Assembly (NCBI GenBank): GCA_027858855.1
Contig: JAQIBV010000008.1
Span: forward strand, 114,919 to 178,918
Reading direction: 5' to 3'
Length of the DNA: 64,000 nucleotides
From: Spirochaetota bacterium
Lineage (GTDB): Bacteria; Spirochaetota; UBA4802; JAFGJZ01
The notes under the pieces were generated by a model. It made no database searches and was not told the origin of the DNA. It worked only from the letters and a program-made list of their open reading frames with translations. This document shows positions 45,815 to 55,668 of the stretch, in pieces. Position 1 is the first letter of the stretch. Every line of letters starts with the position of its first letter. A program made the translations under genes and the position numbers.

Positions 45815-47291
45815 GAAGAACAGCGAGACCGGAATTTCGATTCTTTTGATAGATGATAATCTGGAGTATCTGGAAGCGACAGCGACTCTTATTGGACGTG
45901 AAGGCCATACCGTTACTGCCTGCTCGAATCCGGAAGAGGGGCTGGATCTATGTAAGAAAACATTTTTTGATCTTATTCTGGTGGACTATTATATGCCGGA
46001 GATGACCGGAGAAGAGTTTGTAATAAAGTTGCGTCAATTTAATACTCTTGTGCAGGTAATATTACAGACAGGATATTCCAGTGAGCAACCACCACGAGAA
46101 ATGCTTAAGCGACTCGATATTCAAGGTTATGTGGATAAGAGTGAAGGTCCTGATAAGCTCTTATTGTGGGTTGATGTGGGTTTGTCATCCGCAAAGACAA
46201 CCCAGTTTTTATATAAGAGCAGGGAGAGTCTTAAGTATATACTGAATGTTACTCCTGATCTGCATAAGATTCAGTCGTTGGATGAACTGCTAAAAGGAAT
46301 TCTTATACAGATAATGGGGCTTCTTGGGGTCGTTAGCTCTTTTCTTGCTGTTTATGAAAACAGAAAACTCCCATATCATCTTGATGAAAAGTCTGACAAT
46401 AACGGTTTTATTACAATGGTACAGGACGAAGAGACCTTCTTTGTACAAGCTGCGACCGGTAGATTCAAGGAGCGACAAACTGTTAATTCCCTTCTGAATA
46501 AGGAGGAGTATTCATTTCTGGTTAAAACAATTCAGGAGTCACATATTGCTGTTGATGATAATAAAACCTACGTCCCCCTTTATGTCGGTAACCAGGTTCT
46601 TGGTGCCATTTACATGGAACAGCCTATTGAATCAGAACAGGACATTAATTTATTAAGTATTTTTGTAAATCAGGCTGCAGTTGCTATACATAATTCTCAG
46701 CTGTATAAGTTTGCCACCATTGACCCCCTGACTGGAGTATTTATGCGTGGTTATGTTATGCAGTGTTTTATCCGTGAATTGCGTCAGGCTTTTCGTAATA
46801 AAATTGATTATTCGTTATTGATTGTTGATCTGGACGATTTGAAAGTAATCAATGATAATTATGGACATATAGCGGGTGACAAGGCTTTGAAACTGATGGG
46901 TTCGTGTCTTATTGATTCAACTCGTCAGACAGATTTCATCGGCCGCTATGGAGGAGATGAGTTCATTGTCATTTTACCCAAATCCGATAAATTGGGGACG
47001 GAGCATGTTTTGAAAAGAATATATTCGTTCATTGAAAAGAATAGATTTACAGTGGATAACAAGCCGATTAAAATCAGTTGTTCGATTGGAGCATTGGTGA
47101 TACCATCACCTGTTGAGGAGGAGATTGCAGTTTCACTTCCGATTCCACAATACTATTATGAAAAAGCTGCAGATAGGTTTATTAAGGCTGCGGATTTGGC
47201 TTTGTATGCGTCCAAGACCGGTGGTAAAGGGCGTTATATGTTTACCGAAGAGCCCGCTAGTTGGCCACGGGAGGCTTATCCGGAGGATTAG
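45798..47291 (+). CDS. Receiver-GAF-GGDEF diguanylate cyclase
   Basis: 497 residues. Receiver (12-130) with Asp63, Thr91 and Lys114. A GAF domain (about 155-300). GGDEF domain (about 308-480) with DPLTGVFMRGYV and an intact RYGGDEF (385-389). The RQTD at 376-379 sits five residues before it, the exact spacing of an inhibitory RxxD I-site. It should make c-di-GMP and shut down when product accumulates. The GTG start, preceded by GGAGGG, lies 17 bases inside the kinase gene, so the pair is translationally coupled and the kinase is the likely phosphodonor. Confidence 0.93.
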   Translation: MARKHKKNSETGISILLIDDNLEYLEATATLIGREGHTVTACSNPEEGLDLCKKTFFDLILVDYYMPEMTGEEFVIKLRQFNTLVQVILQTGYSSEQPPREMLKRLDIQGYVDKSEGPDKLLLWVDVGLSSAKTTQFLYKSRESLKYILNVTPDLHKIQSLDELLKGILIQIMGLLGVVSSFLAVYENRKLPYHLDEKSDNNGFITMVQDEETFFVQAATGRFKERQTVNSLLNKEEYSFLVKTIQESHIAVDDNKTYVPLYVGNQVLGAIYMEQPIESEQDINLLSIFVNQAAVAIHNSQLYKFATIDPLTGVFMRGYVMQCFIRELRQAFRNKIDYSLLIVDLDDLKVINDNYGHIAGDKALKLMGSCLIDSTRQTDFIGRYGGDEFIVILPKSDKLGTEHVLKRIYSFIEKNRFTVDNKPIKISCSIGALVIPSPVEEEIAVSLPIPQYYYEKAADRFIKAADLALYASKTGGKGRYMFTEEPASWPREAYPED

Positions 47292-47312
47292 CATGATTGA
47301 GAGTAATGGTTA

Positions 47313-47680
47313 TTACTGGAAAGTTGAAACATTACGTGTGTTTATTTCATATGTTCCGGTGTCTTCAAATTCTGAAATCTCTTTTGGAGAGTCGAGAGCT
47401 TCATATAGTCTTCGAATTATTAGCTCGCCCCATAAACCCTGTCGTTGTGCTACTGCTGCTGTTAAATAGCCTTTTTTTATGCAATCTAGTGATTCGTCGG
47501 TTTTATCGAATGAGATTGTAACCGTGTTTTTTCTCCCTGACTCAAAAAGCCTTTGCATAAATGCACTCCCTTGGGCATCAAAAGCAACGAAGGCGTCAAT
47601 TTTAGGGTGATTTTTTAATGAGTTGGAGATTGATTGCCATCTTTCTGCAAGATCTGTTGTTTCCGGTATATCTATGTGAA
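47313..47680 (-). pseudogene. Frameshifted C-terminal part of the MCP's sugar-binding domain
   Basis: Read one frame off from the upstream MCP gene, this stretch continues its periplasmic-binding-like domain: LQIIHIDIPETTDLAERWQS, then IDAFVAFDAQGSAFMQRLF, then TISFDKTDESLDCIKKGYL and a normal ending. The break is near 47688-47692, where adding one base (CCA AAC C TG) restores one long reading frame. So the domain is split by a one-base deletion or a sequencing error. Alone it has no start signal and should not make a useful protein. Confidence 0.75.
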
Positions 47681-49411
47681 TTATTTGCAGTTTGGATAGT
47701 TTGCGATTTCTGATTTGAAACCTTCGATCCTGTTTCCAAGACTGGTTAGTGTTGCACTTGAACTGGAGCAGAATATCTTACCTTTTTCTTGAGTCAGACG
47801 TGCTGTTAGTTCCCCTAAAAACCGGCCTGCCTTTATGTTGTCAGTGCCGATAAAAGCATAGCGATTAATTCCTTTAAGATCAGTATCAAAAAAGACAACT
47901 TTAATACCGGTATCAGTAGCTCGTTGAATAGCTTTTTTAACTTCAATCCCATCTATTGGAGCACAACCTATTCCATCAACATTCTTATCAATTAGATCAT
48001 GAATTATTGTTGCTTGCTCTTGTGCAGAAAAGGTCACGGGTGATTTGCAAATTATTTTTATTCCAAGCATGGCGGCTGTTTTTTGGGCATGGTCAAAAGT
48101 ATCCTTAAAGAAAGGTATGTCTATACATGAGACAACGGCGAAAGTTATCTCCTTCTCTTCCGTTTTTCTAAAGTGTAAACCATCAATTGTTTTCATAAAC
48201 GTAGTGATTAGAGTATTGATTTTTCCGGAAAGTTTTACAAGGATTTCCACAGAGTTATTCTGCGAATACATCAGGGAGGTGATTTCTTCAGTCGACGCAG
48301 CCGTCTCCTCAGCAACTGCTGTTATATTGGATATTGCTTCGGAAAGTTCCTGTTTGTAGTTAAGAAGTGTAAAAAGTCCCTTTTCAACTTCACTTAACTG
48401 TTTTAAAAAAAGTTGAATTGATTCAGAAATATTATTAAAGGACCTCGTTGTTTCTGTTACTGCTTTCTTTTCTGAGGCAATAGTCTCTATTGTTTCACCT
48501 AGGGTTTCGGTGGTTATGTTAACCTGTTTCTGAATATTGCGTACAAGATTTTCTATTTCAGAACTAGAGTCAAGGCTTAGTGCCGCAAGTTTTGTCACTT
48601 CTTCAGCAACAACTGCGAAACCTTTGCCTTCATCTCCAGCACGAGCGGCTTCAATGGATGCGTTAAGAGAAAGAAGGTTAGTTTGATTTGCAAGGTCTGC
48701 AATAACCGTTGTAATTTGTCCAATATCCTGAGCAGTTGATGTGAGTTCATTTATACTGTTGTTAACATTTTGAAGACTTTTTTCGGTTATATTGCTTTTT
48801 TTCAAGAGTTCAGAGACTATATTTATACCAGTTTCACTCATTTCGTGGACAGTTGTTGCTTTAGTGTTCATTGCCTCCATTGATAGATGTACATTTTCAA
48901 GGCTTTCAATCAGCTCATTTGTGACCCTATTACAGGATTCCGCGTCTTCAGCCTGTTGAACAGCTCCTCTAGTAACAATCTCCGATAATTCTGTTATCAT
49001 TCTAGAATTTGTGGAAGACTCTTGAGATGTGCTCATTACGGTATCAATAAGGTGCTTTACCTGGAGTGCTGTTATATTGATAACCTGAACAATATCATGA
49101 AAAACTGTAACCTGTGAATTAATGGAATTTTGAAGAATTGGCAGACCAACACTTTCCCCTTTAGTGATGGTTAAAGTTAGATCACCATGAGCTATTTCTT
49201 CTAACTTTAGAGCTGTTTTATGTAAAGAACCAAACCAGATGTGTAATAATGTTAAAAGAGTTCCGATTGATAAAAAAGAAGAAATAAAGGATAATATAAG
49301 TAAAACGGTAATTATAGTTGAATCTTTTCTAAAGAAGAAAAAGAGGGTTAATGTACAGACCAGATTAATAACGGACAATGAAATGAAAGAAATAGTATAT
49401 CTAGATTTCAT
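47681..49411 (-). CDS. Methyl-accepting chemotaxis protein with C-terminal substrate-binding domain (truncated by frameshift)
   Basis: 576 residues as annotated, about 700 if the frameshift is repaired. Two membrane helices near the start (about 8-28 and 33-58) with almost no loop between them, a HAMP-like region (about 60-95), and a signalling coiled coil (100-405). The hairpin tip is intact (IADLANQTNLLSLNASIEAARAGDEGKGFAVVAEEV). A type-I periplasmic-binding fold follows (420-576: ITFAVVSCIDIPFFKDTFDHA). By topology the binding domain is cytosolic and sits behind the signalling domain, the reverse of standard MCPs. It probably senses a cytosolic sugar-like ligand. Confidence 0.85.
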   Translation of the reverse strand: MKSRYTISFISLSVINLVCTLTLFFFFRKDSTIITVLLILSFISSFLSIGTLLTLLHIWFGSLHKTALKLEEIAHGDLTLTITKGESVGLPILQNSINSQVTVFHDIVQVINITALQVKHLIDTVMSTSQESSTNSRMITELSEIVTRGAVQQAEDAESCNRVTNELIESLENVHLSMEAMNTKATTVHEMSETGINIVSELLKKSNITEKSLQNVNNSINELTSTAQDIGQITTVIADLANQTNLLSLNASIEAARAGDEGKGFAVVAEEVTKLAALSLDSSSEIENLVRNIQKQVNITTETLGETIETIASEKKAVTETTRSFNNISESIQLFLKQLSEVEKGLFTLLNYKQELSEAISNITAVAEETAASTEEITSLMYSQNNSVEILVKLSGKINTLITTFMKTIDGLHFRKTEEKEITFAVVSCIDIPFFKDTFDHAQKTAAMLGIKIICKSPVTFSAQEQATIIHDLIDKNVDGIGCAPIDGIEVKKAIQRATDTGIKVVFFDTDLKGINRYAFIGTDNIKAGRFLGELTARLTQEKGKIFCSSSSATLTSLGNRIEGFKSEIANYPNCK

Positions 49412-49777
49412 GTTACCTTCTTTGGGTTCGTTTCTTCTGCTAATTTTCTTAAGAAGGGCACTTGGAAACGTTATTGATGCTATACAGTTTAATTTCCCGT
49501 TTTTGAGTAAGTGCCCATGCGAAAAGTTTTTCTTATAAGCGATTTATGAATAATAATAACCATATTCGAAAGGCTGCGCTCTTTTCCCCATCTTCCAAAG
49601 AATATTTTCGTGTTACTTTTAGGAGTTTTCACCGACGTAAAACCTTTTTAAGCCTTGCTGTACGGCTAAAAAGTCACATGTCCTAGTACTTTAAACTAGA
49701 AAATCTCATTGGTATATTCTTTTATTGAAGAATATACCAATGAGATTTTAGTAAGTCAATATTTTTAGTCCCTATTT
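49412..49777. other. Intergenic region between MCP and ackA
   Basis: About 365 bases. The ackA terminator occupies 49700-49749. A weaker bulged hairpin (CTTTTTAAGCC...GGCTAAAAAG, about 49646-49676) precedes it. Nothing else is recognisable. Confidence 0.5.
49700..49749 (-). terminator. Terminator after ackA
   Basis: 22-base arms 49700-49721 and 49728-49749 pair perfectly around a 6-base loop, with A/T runs at the base. It starts 29 bases after the ackA stop on the minus strand. Confidence 0.85.
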
Positions 49778-51028
49778 TTATTTCTGAAATGCGGCTATTT
49801 CTGCATTATAGACCAGTTTGTAGGTATCAACAGCGATTTGGAGCTCTTCATTTGTTGGAATGGCTAATATAACAGCTTGAGAATAGTCGGATGAGATTAT
49901 CCCTTCGCCACCGTTTGGTATGCTGTTGTTTTTGTCCTTATCAATAACGATACCGATGTTTTCAAGGCGTTCACAGATCTGTTCGCGGATATCGGCATTG
50001 TTTTCACCGATTCCGCCAGTGAAGACGATAGCGTCAACTTTTACAAGGTTTGCTGCGTAAGAACCGATATACTTTCTAATGCGGTATGTATATACATCCA
50101 GAGTTTCCTGAGCCTGGTGATTTCCTTTACGGGCTGCCTCTTTTAGGTCGCGCATGTCACTGGAAACTTCAGAGACTCCCAGCATGCCACTCTTTTTGTT
50201 CAGTATATCATTTAATTCCGCAGAGGTGTATCCTCGATCCATAAGATACAGTAGGATGGACGGGTCAAGATCACCGGAACGGGTTCCCATCATTACTCCT
50301 TCTAGGGGCGTGAATCCCATTGAGGTATCTATCGATAGTCCCCGTTCAATAGCTGTTATTGAGGCTCCGTTTCCCAGGTGACAGGTTATCAGGTTTGTAT
50401 TGACGTTTGATCGGTAAAGAAGATCCAGGGCACGGTTTGCTACATAGCGGTGACTTGTTCCGTGAAAGCCATATCGGCGAATTTTGTATTTTCTGTACAG
50501 CTCACGGGGAATTCCATACAGGTAAGCAGCAGGAGGCATTGTCTGGTGAAAAGCTGTGTCAAAAACTGCAACATTATCTATTCCTTCAAATTGAGATTTG
50601 GCCTCTTGTATACCTGTCAAGTTTGCGGGGTTATGAAGTGGGGCAAGCTCCGCATTTTCCTGTATGGCCTTTTCAACAGATTTATCAATAACTACTGATT
50701 CTGAGTAGTTCTCGCCACCATGAACAACCCGATGGCCGATTGCATTTATTTCCGACTTGCTCTTTACGATTCCTTTTTCGGGGTCTGTGATGGCTTCAAC
50801 AACATACTTAAAGGCGGTTTTGTGATCCGGAACAGGTACTTCTATAGTTATCTCACCTTTTTCACTTTTCTGTTCAACATTTCCGATGTCCATGCCAATT
50901 CTTTCAACTCGACCCTTGCCATGGCTGATCATTTGAGGCATTGAGTAGACTTCATACTTCAGAGAACTGCTGCCGCAGTTAATTACCAGAATCATTGCAT
51001 CTTTATGTTCTTCATTAGTACTCTGCAT
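49778..51028 (-). CDS. ackA: Acetate kinase
   Basis: 416-residue AckA from ATG 51028 (GGAG six bases upstream; earlier in-frame starts at 51049 and 51037 look weaker). It makes ATP and acetate from acetyl phosphate. Motifs: NCGSSSLKYEVY near the N terminus, GHRVVHGGE, DTAFHQTMP, RRYGFHGTSHRYV, HLGNGAS, and TGGIGENNADIRE. All expected active-site segments are present. No phosphotransacetylase gene is adjacent, which is unusual but common enough. It fits a fermentative lifestyle together with hydG/hydF. It is divergent from the hydG unit, with more than 500 bases between. Confidence 0.95.
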   Translation of the reverse strand: MQSTNEEHKDAMILVINCGSSSLKYEVYSMPQMISHGKGRVERIGMDIGNVEQKSEKGEITIEVPVPDHKTAFKYVVEAITDPEKGIVKSKSEINAIGHRVVHGGENYSESVVIDKSVEKAIQENAELAPLHNPANLTGIQEAKSQFEGIDNVAVFDTAFHQTMPPAAYLYGIPRELYRKYKIRRYGFHGTSHRYVANRALDLLYRSNVNTNLITCHLGNGASITAIERGLSIDTSMGFTPLEGVMMGTRSGDLDPSILLYLMDRGYTSAELNDILNKKSGMLGVSEVSSDMRDLKEAARKGNHQAQETLDVYTYRIRKYIGSYAANLVKVDAIVFTGGIGENNADIREQICERLENIGIVIDKDKNNSIPNGGEGIISSDYSQAVILAIPTNEELQIAVDTYKLVYNAEIAAFQK

Positions 51029-51562
51029 TTTAAACTCCATTAAGACCATAATTATATTTTTATAGATAAATTATATGTTTATAAATTCAATAATAACCTT
51101 GTGATTAATTTGACTCATTTTGGCAACAATTAATTATTCACTAAGTTAAATTCGCTATTTGTTTAACATGTTTGAAAAAACGCAGTTACTGGTTATTGAT
51201 TATCGTAGCTTAGCTTCAATAGTATGGTAATAAATAGTTTATTAGTTCATTTAGTAGTAGATGGTGATAGACGATGGGTTATTAGTAAAGAACTTACAGA
51301 ATCAAAAATGGGAATATAATTAATATCCGGATAGCAATAACAAAAAGGATTGAATGTCAGTTTAATCAGTTATTAAACTAGGCATTGTCTTTTATGCAAC
51401 CGGTTTTGATTCTGTAGATCTTTTCAACTCTTAACTATGTTCACTTTTTGTAACTTTCTTTTTTTTCCTTTTACAATTTGATTCAGGTCAATACATTGAC
51501 AACTAATATGATCTAAATTGTAGCTGTTTAAAAATAATTCATCAGTTTGATCGGAGAAAGCC
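51029..51562. other. Divergent region between ackA and hydG
   Basis: About 530 AT-rich bases. The last 85 bases carry the FNR-like site and candidate promoter of the hyd unit (51478-51519). The ackA promoter should be near 51050-51150, but no clear -35/-10 pair stands out. Confidence 0.5.
51478..51519 (+). promoter_or_regulatory. FNR/CRP-type site and promoter for the hydG unit
   Basis: TTGAT-TCAG-GTCAA (51478-51491) matches the FNR consensus TTGAT-N4-ATCAA except one base. Its centre lies 41.5 bases before position 51526, and TAAATT (51514-51519) falls exactly where a -10 element for that start should be. This is the class II activator layout. It fits anaerobic induction of hydrogenase maturation. 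Read by eye only. Confidence 0.45.
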
Positions 51563-52954
51563 ATGAATACTACATCAATAATTGAAAGTCAAACGCTTCT
51601 TGATATTCTTAACAACAATAAGAAGTGTGACAGAAGTGAAATATCTGAAATTCTGGAAAAGGCACGCGAGTTGAAAGGTCTCTCGATCGACGATGTTGCA
51701 AAGCTGACTACAGTTGAAGACCCATCACTTTGTGAAGAACTCTTTGCGACAGCAAAAGAGATTAAACAGACTATATACGGACGGCGGTTAGTAATTTTTG
51801 CCCCTTTGTATATCTCAAATCTCTGTGCGAACGAGTGTCTCTATTGTGCTTTCAGGGCAAACAACAAAGAGGTGCATCGTAGAGCATTAAATCAGGATGA
51901 GATAGCAATTGAAATAAAAATTCTTGAGAAGCAGGGGCATAAACGGGTTTTGCTTGTAGCCGGTGAATCATATCCTCAGGAGGGCTTTAACTATATACTT
52001 AAAGCTATTGATACCATTTATAAAACAAAGAATGGTCATGATGAAATACGAAGGGTAAATGTGAACATAGCCCCTCTTGAACTGGAAGAGTTTAAAGAGC
52101 TCAAGAAAAGCGGTATTGGAACATACCAGCTGTTTCAGGAGACCTATCATCCGCAGGCATATAAAACTGTGCATACCTTTGGCAAAAAGAGTGACTATAA
52201 CTGGCGTATCACAGCAATTGATCGTGCGATGCAGGCCGGAATAGATGATGTAGGTATTGGAGTATTATTTGGTCTTGCCGACTGGCGATTTGAAATTCTT
52301 GCACTGATGCAGCATATAAATCATCTTGATACTAAATTTGGAGTCGGACCTCATACTATTAGTGTTCCCCGTTTGGAGCCGGCTACGGGTTCAGATATTT
52401 CCATGCACCCTCCGTTTCCTGTTGATGATATAAATTTCAGAAAGATTGTAGCAATTATGCGATGTGCGGTTCCCTATACCGGCATTATTATGTCAACACG
52501 CGAGACTCCTAAAATGCGTGAAGAAACGTTTGCTCTTGGTGTTTCTCAGATATCGGCGGGAAGCCGAACAAATCCGGGGGGGTATGCCGAGGGTGAAGAT
52601 GTTGCGGATGAAGCTCAGTTTTCACTGGGAGACCATCGTTCGCTTGACGAGGTTATTGCCGATGTTGCCCGCCTTGGTTATGTTCCTTCTTTTTGTACAG
52701 GCTGTTATCGTCTTGGAAGAACTGGTGGCGATTTTATGGATCTTGCAAAGCCGGGTCTTATTCGTCATCACTGTGATCCGAACGCAGTGTCAACTTTTCA
52801 GGAATACCTGAATGACTATTCTGCTCCAGAAACAAAGGCGAAGGGGGAGGCCCTGATTCAGCAGGTGATTGATGAAATGGACGAGAAACCCCGAGAACTG
52901 AGTAAGAAGATGGTTGAACAGGTTAACGCGGGCAAACGTGATGTGTTCTGCTGA
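51563..52954 (+). CDS. hydG: [FeFe]-hydrogenase maturase HydG
   Basis: 463-residue radical-SAM tyrosine lyase that makes the CO and CN- ligands of the H-cluster. The radical SAM cluster motif is C88-x3-C92-x2-C95 (CANECLYC). The C-terminal auxiliary-cluster region has FCTGCYRLGRTGGDF, then a third Cys in RHHC. Length is normal. It leads a three-gene run hydG-aspA-hydF. HydE, the third maturase, is not in this window, nor is a hydrogenase structural gene. Ribosome site GGAG seven to eight bases before the ATG. Confidence 0.95.
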   Translation: MNTTSIIESQTLLDILNNNKKCDRSEISEILEKARELKGLSIDDVAKLTTVEDPSLCEELFATAKEIKQTIYGRRLVIFAPLYISNLCANECLYCAFRANNKEVHRRALNQDEIAIEIKILEKQGHKRVLLVAGESYPQEGFNYILKAIDTIYKTKNGHDEIRRVNVNIAPLELEEFKELKKSGIGTYQLFQETYHPQAYKTVHTFGKKSDYNWRITAIDRAMQAGIDDVGIGVLFGLADWRFEILALMQHINHLDTKFGVGPHTISVPRLEPATGSDISMHPPFPVDDINFRKIVAIMRCAVPYTGIIMSTRETPKMREETFALGVSQISAGSRTNPGGYAEGEDVADEAQFSLGDHRSLDEVIADVARLGYVPSFCTGCYRLGRTGGDFMDLAKPGLIRHHCDPNAVSTFQEYLNDYSAPETKAKGEALIQQVIDEMDEKPRELSKKMVEQVNAGKRDVFC

Positions 52955-52987
52955 TATCCGGATTATTTTTCAACAGGCTTGAGAATA

Positions 52988-54394
52988 ATGGAAAAATCAT
53001 TTAGAACTGAAAAAGACTCTCTTGGGGAAAAGAAGCTTCCAGAGGATGCCCTTTATGGAATCAGTGCTTTGCGTGCGGCGGAGAATTTTCCGTATCAGAC
53101 CCGACCGTCACCTGAAGTTCTAATACAGTCATATGCAACAGTAAAACAGGCAGCTCTTCTGATGTGTGAAGAATCAGGTGTCTGGAAAGACAATCCGGAT
53201 AAGGCAAAGGCAATTCTTCAGGCAGCCTCAGAAATGTCTCGTGGTGAACATTCGGAATATATAATTGTTGATATGATGCAGGGAGGAGCCGGAACATCCC
53301 TCAACATGAATGTGAATGAAATCATTGCCAACCGGGCTCTGCAGATCCTGGGTAAAAAACCCGGAGACTACTCGTTCGTGTCACCGGCCAATGATGTGAA
53401 TTGTTTTCAGTCGACAAACGATACCTTTCCGACAGCTGTTAAGCTGGCAGTCATAAAGTCGATGAAAAGATGTGAAAATGCGGTTGTACGCTTACAGGAG
53501 TCGTTTGAGAAAAAAGAACGTGAATTTGCCTCTATAGTGAAAATCGGGCGAACCGAGTTACAAGAGGCGGTTTTAACAACTCTTGGAAGAGAGATGGGTA
53601 CCTATGCCGAGGCTTTGGGGCGAGACCGTTGGCGTCTGTATAAATGCGAAGAGCGGTTGCGTGTAATAAATCTTGGTGGAACGGCAATTGGTACTGGTCT
53701 TGGAGCTCCAAGGGATTATATTTTTGGAGTTACTGGTAAGCTTCGTGAGTTGACCAGAATTGGTTTTGCCCGTGCAGAGAATCTCTCTGATGTAACTGCA
53801 AATGTTGATGTTTTTGCAGAAGTGAGTGGCATGCTTAAGGCCTGTGCTGTTACTCTTAATAAAATAGGTGCGGATCTGCGCCTTCTTTCTGGCCCCTATG
53901 CGGAAATTGTACTACCAGCAGTTCAAATAGGCTCATCAATTATGCCGGGTAAGTATAACCCTGTTGTGCCAGAGAGTGTTTCACAGGTAGCGTTTCAGGT
54001 TATGTCAAACGACAACTCCATAGCGTTGGCCTGTGCTTCAGGAAACCTGGAGCTTAACGCTTTTTTACCCCTGATAGCATACAGTCTGCTTGATTCTGTC
54101 CACTTGTTGACGACTGCCTGTGTCATGCTTGCGGATAACTGTGTTGATGGTTTAACAGCTAATAGAGATAATTGTCGTGCCCATGTGGAGAACTCCACAG
54201 CGGTTATTACAGCTCTGGTGCATGAGCTTGGCTATGATTTATGTACGCAAATTATTCAGCAATCTTGCCGGGAAAAATGTTCTGTTCGCAATGTTGTCAT
54301 TGATAACGGATTTTTGACGAGTGAAAGATTTGAGTATCTGATTTCTCCGGAGACAGTTTGTCAACTGGGATACAGGAGTGAGAGGAGAGAGTAG
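52988..54394 (+). CDS. aspA: Aspartate ammonia-lyase family protein within the hyd maturation unit
   Basis: 468 residues from ATG 52988 (TTG 52979 is an alternative). Aspartase/fumarase superfamily: [13 protein letters not shown] segment, [14 protein letters not shown] and the signature [15 protein letters not shown]. It should convert aspartate to fumarate and ammonia. It lies 33 bases after hydG and just before hydF, so it is clearly part of the operon. Aspartase-type genes beside hyd maturases occur in other anaerobes as I recall, and could supply ammonia for the azadithiolate bridge, but that role is inference. A separate housekeeping role is possible. Confidence 0.85.
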   Translation: MEKSFRTEKDSLGEKKLPEDALYGISALRAAENFPYQTRPSPEVLIQSYATVKQAALLMCEESGVWKDNPDKAKAILQAASEMSRGEHSEYIIVDMMQGGAGTSLNMNVNEIIANRALQILGKKPGDYSFVSPANDVNCFQSTNDTFPTAVKLAVIKSMKRCENAVVRLQESFEKKEREFASIVKIGRTELQEAVLTTLGREMGTYAEALGRDRWRLYKCEERLRVINLGGTAIGTGLGAPRDYIFGVTGKLRELTRIGFARAENLSDVTANVDVFAEVSGMLKACAVTLNKIGADLRLLSGPYAEIVLPAVQIGSSIMPGKYNPVVPESVSQVAFQVMSNDNSIALACASGNLELNAFLPLIAYSLLDSVHLLTTACVMLADNCVDGLTANRDNCRAHVENSTAVITALVHELGYDLCTQIIQQSCREKCSVRNVVIDNGFLTSERFEYLISPETVCQLGYRSERRE

Positions 54395-54401
54395 AGATAT
54401 A

Positions 54402-55622
54402 ATGCAGAGTACACCAAAGGGCAATCGCCTGCATATTGGTATTTTTGGTCGTAGAAATGTTGGTAAAAGCAGTTTATTGAATACTGTTGTGCGGCAGCAG
54501 GTTTCTATTGTGTCGGAATTTGCCGGCACAACTACAGACCCGGTAGAGAAACCTATGGAACTCCTGCCGCTTGGTCCGGTACTCTTTATTGATACTGCTG
54601 GCATTGATGATGAGGGTTTGCTTGGTGATTTGCGAATAAGAAAGACTGAACAGGTTTTTAACCGTACTGACATGGCTCTTATTGTTGCCGAGTCAGACTG
54701 GGGTCAGTTTGAAGAGAGTATCAAGGACGAGTGCGTAAAGCGTAAAATACCCTATGTTATTGTTTTCAATAAGCAGGATATATCACAACCTGCTGCAGAA
54801 TTGGTTGACAGGTTTAAAACTGAAAAGATCCCCATTGTTCATACTTCGGTATTACAGAATGAGGGTATACTCGAATTAATTCAGGCTCTACTCGATAATG
54901 CTCCTGCAGATTTTTTGGATAATCCACAGATTGTGGGTGATCTGGTTTCACCGGGTGAGACTGTTGTGCTTGTGGTTCCAATCGATAAAGAGGCGCCAAA
55001 AGGGCGATTGATTCTTCCCCAGGTGCAGACAATCAGGGATCTTCTTGATAGTGACGCAATTTGTGTTGTTTCTAAAGAGCGTGAATTGCGATCGGTTATT
55101 CGAAACCTGAAAAATCCACCAAAGCTGGTAGTAACCGATTCGCAGGCATTTCTTAAGGCTGATGCAGATACACCTCCGGAAATATTACTTACCAGTTTTT
55201 CGGTTCTTTTTTCCCGTTATAAGGGTGATCTGGCTGTACAGACCCGCGGCGCATTTGCCGTAGACGATTTAAAACCTGGTGATAGGGTGCTTGTTGCAGA
55301 GGCCTGTTCGCACCATCCGATTGCCGACGACATTGGACGGGTCAAGATTCCACGATGGCTTACCCAGTATGTTGGAGGTGAATTGAATTTTACTACCATA
55401 CAGGGGCACGACTTTCCAGAAGATCTTTCCGAGTTTAAGCTGGTAATTCACTGTGGAGCCTGCATGTGGAATCGACGGGCGATGCTTTCACGTCTTCTGC
55501 AGTGTGCAGAGGCAGGTGTGCCTATTACAAATTATGGTCTGGTTATTGCGTACAGCCTTGGAATATTCAAGCGGGCGCTTGAGCCTTTTCCAAATGCCTA
55601 TGAGGCCTATTGTTCCCGATAG
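54402..55622 (+). CDS. hydF: [FeFe]-hydrogenase maturation GTPase HydF
   Basis: 406 residues from ATG 54402, seven bases after aspA; a GTG at 54378 would overlap aspA and is less likely. N-terminal GTPase domain with P loop GRRNVGKSS (16-24), switch TTTDP, DTAG and NKQD. A middle dimerisation domain follows, then the C-terminal cluster-binding domain with ACSHHP and HCGAC, matching the CxH...HCxxC ligand set. HydF is the scaffold that assembles the 2Fe subcluster before transfer to hydrogenase. Converges on flgF with a small hairpin between. Confidence 0.95.
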   Translation: MQSTPKGNRLHIGIFGRRNVGKSSLLNTVVRQQVSIVSEFAGTTTDPVEKPMELLPLGPVLFIDTAGIDDEGLLGDLRIRKTEQVFNRTDMALIVAESDWGQFEESIKDECVKRKIPYVIVFNKQDISQPAAELVDRFKTEKIPIVHTSVLQNEGILELIQALLDNAPADFLDNPQIVGDLVSPGETVVLVVPIDKEAPKGRLILPQVQTIRDLLDSDAICVVSKERELRSVIRNLKNPPKLVVTDSQAFLKADADTPPEILLTSFSVLFSRYKGDLAVQTRGAFAVDDLKPGDRVLVAEACSHHPIADDIGRVKIPRWLTQYVGGELNFTTIQGHDFPEDLSEFKLVIHCGACMWNRRAMLSRLLQCAEAGVPITNYGLVIAYSLGIFKRALEPFPNAYEAYCSR

Positions 55623-55644
55623 TTATTGGTATGGTACAACCGAA

Positions 55645-55668
55645 GATTAACGCCCTACTTCGTTAATC
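55645..55668. terminator. Hairpin between hydF and flgF
   Basis: Perfect 8-bp stem GATTAACG (55645-55652) with CGTTAATC (55661-55668) and an 8-base loop. It overlaps the flgF stop codon. Possibly a bidirectional terminator, weak by stem length. Confidence 0.4.
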
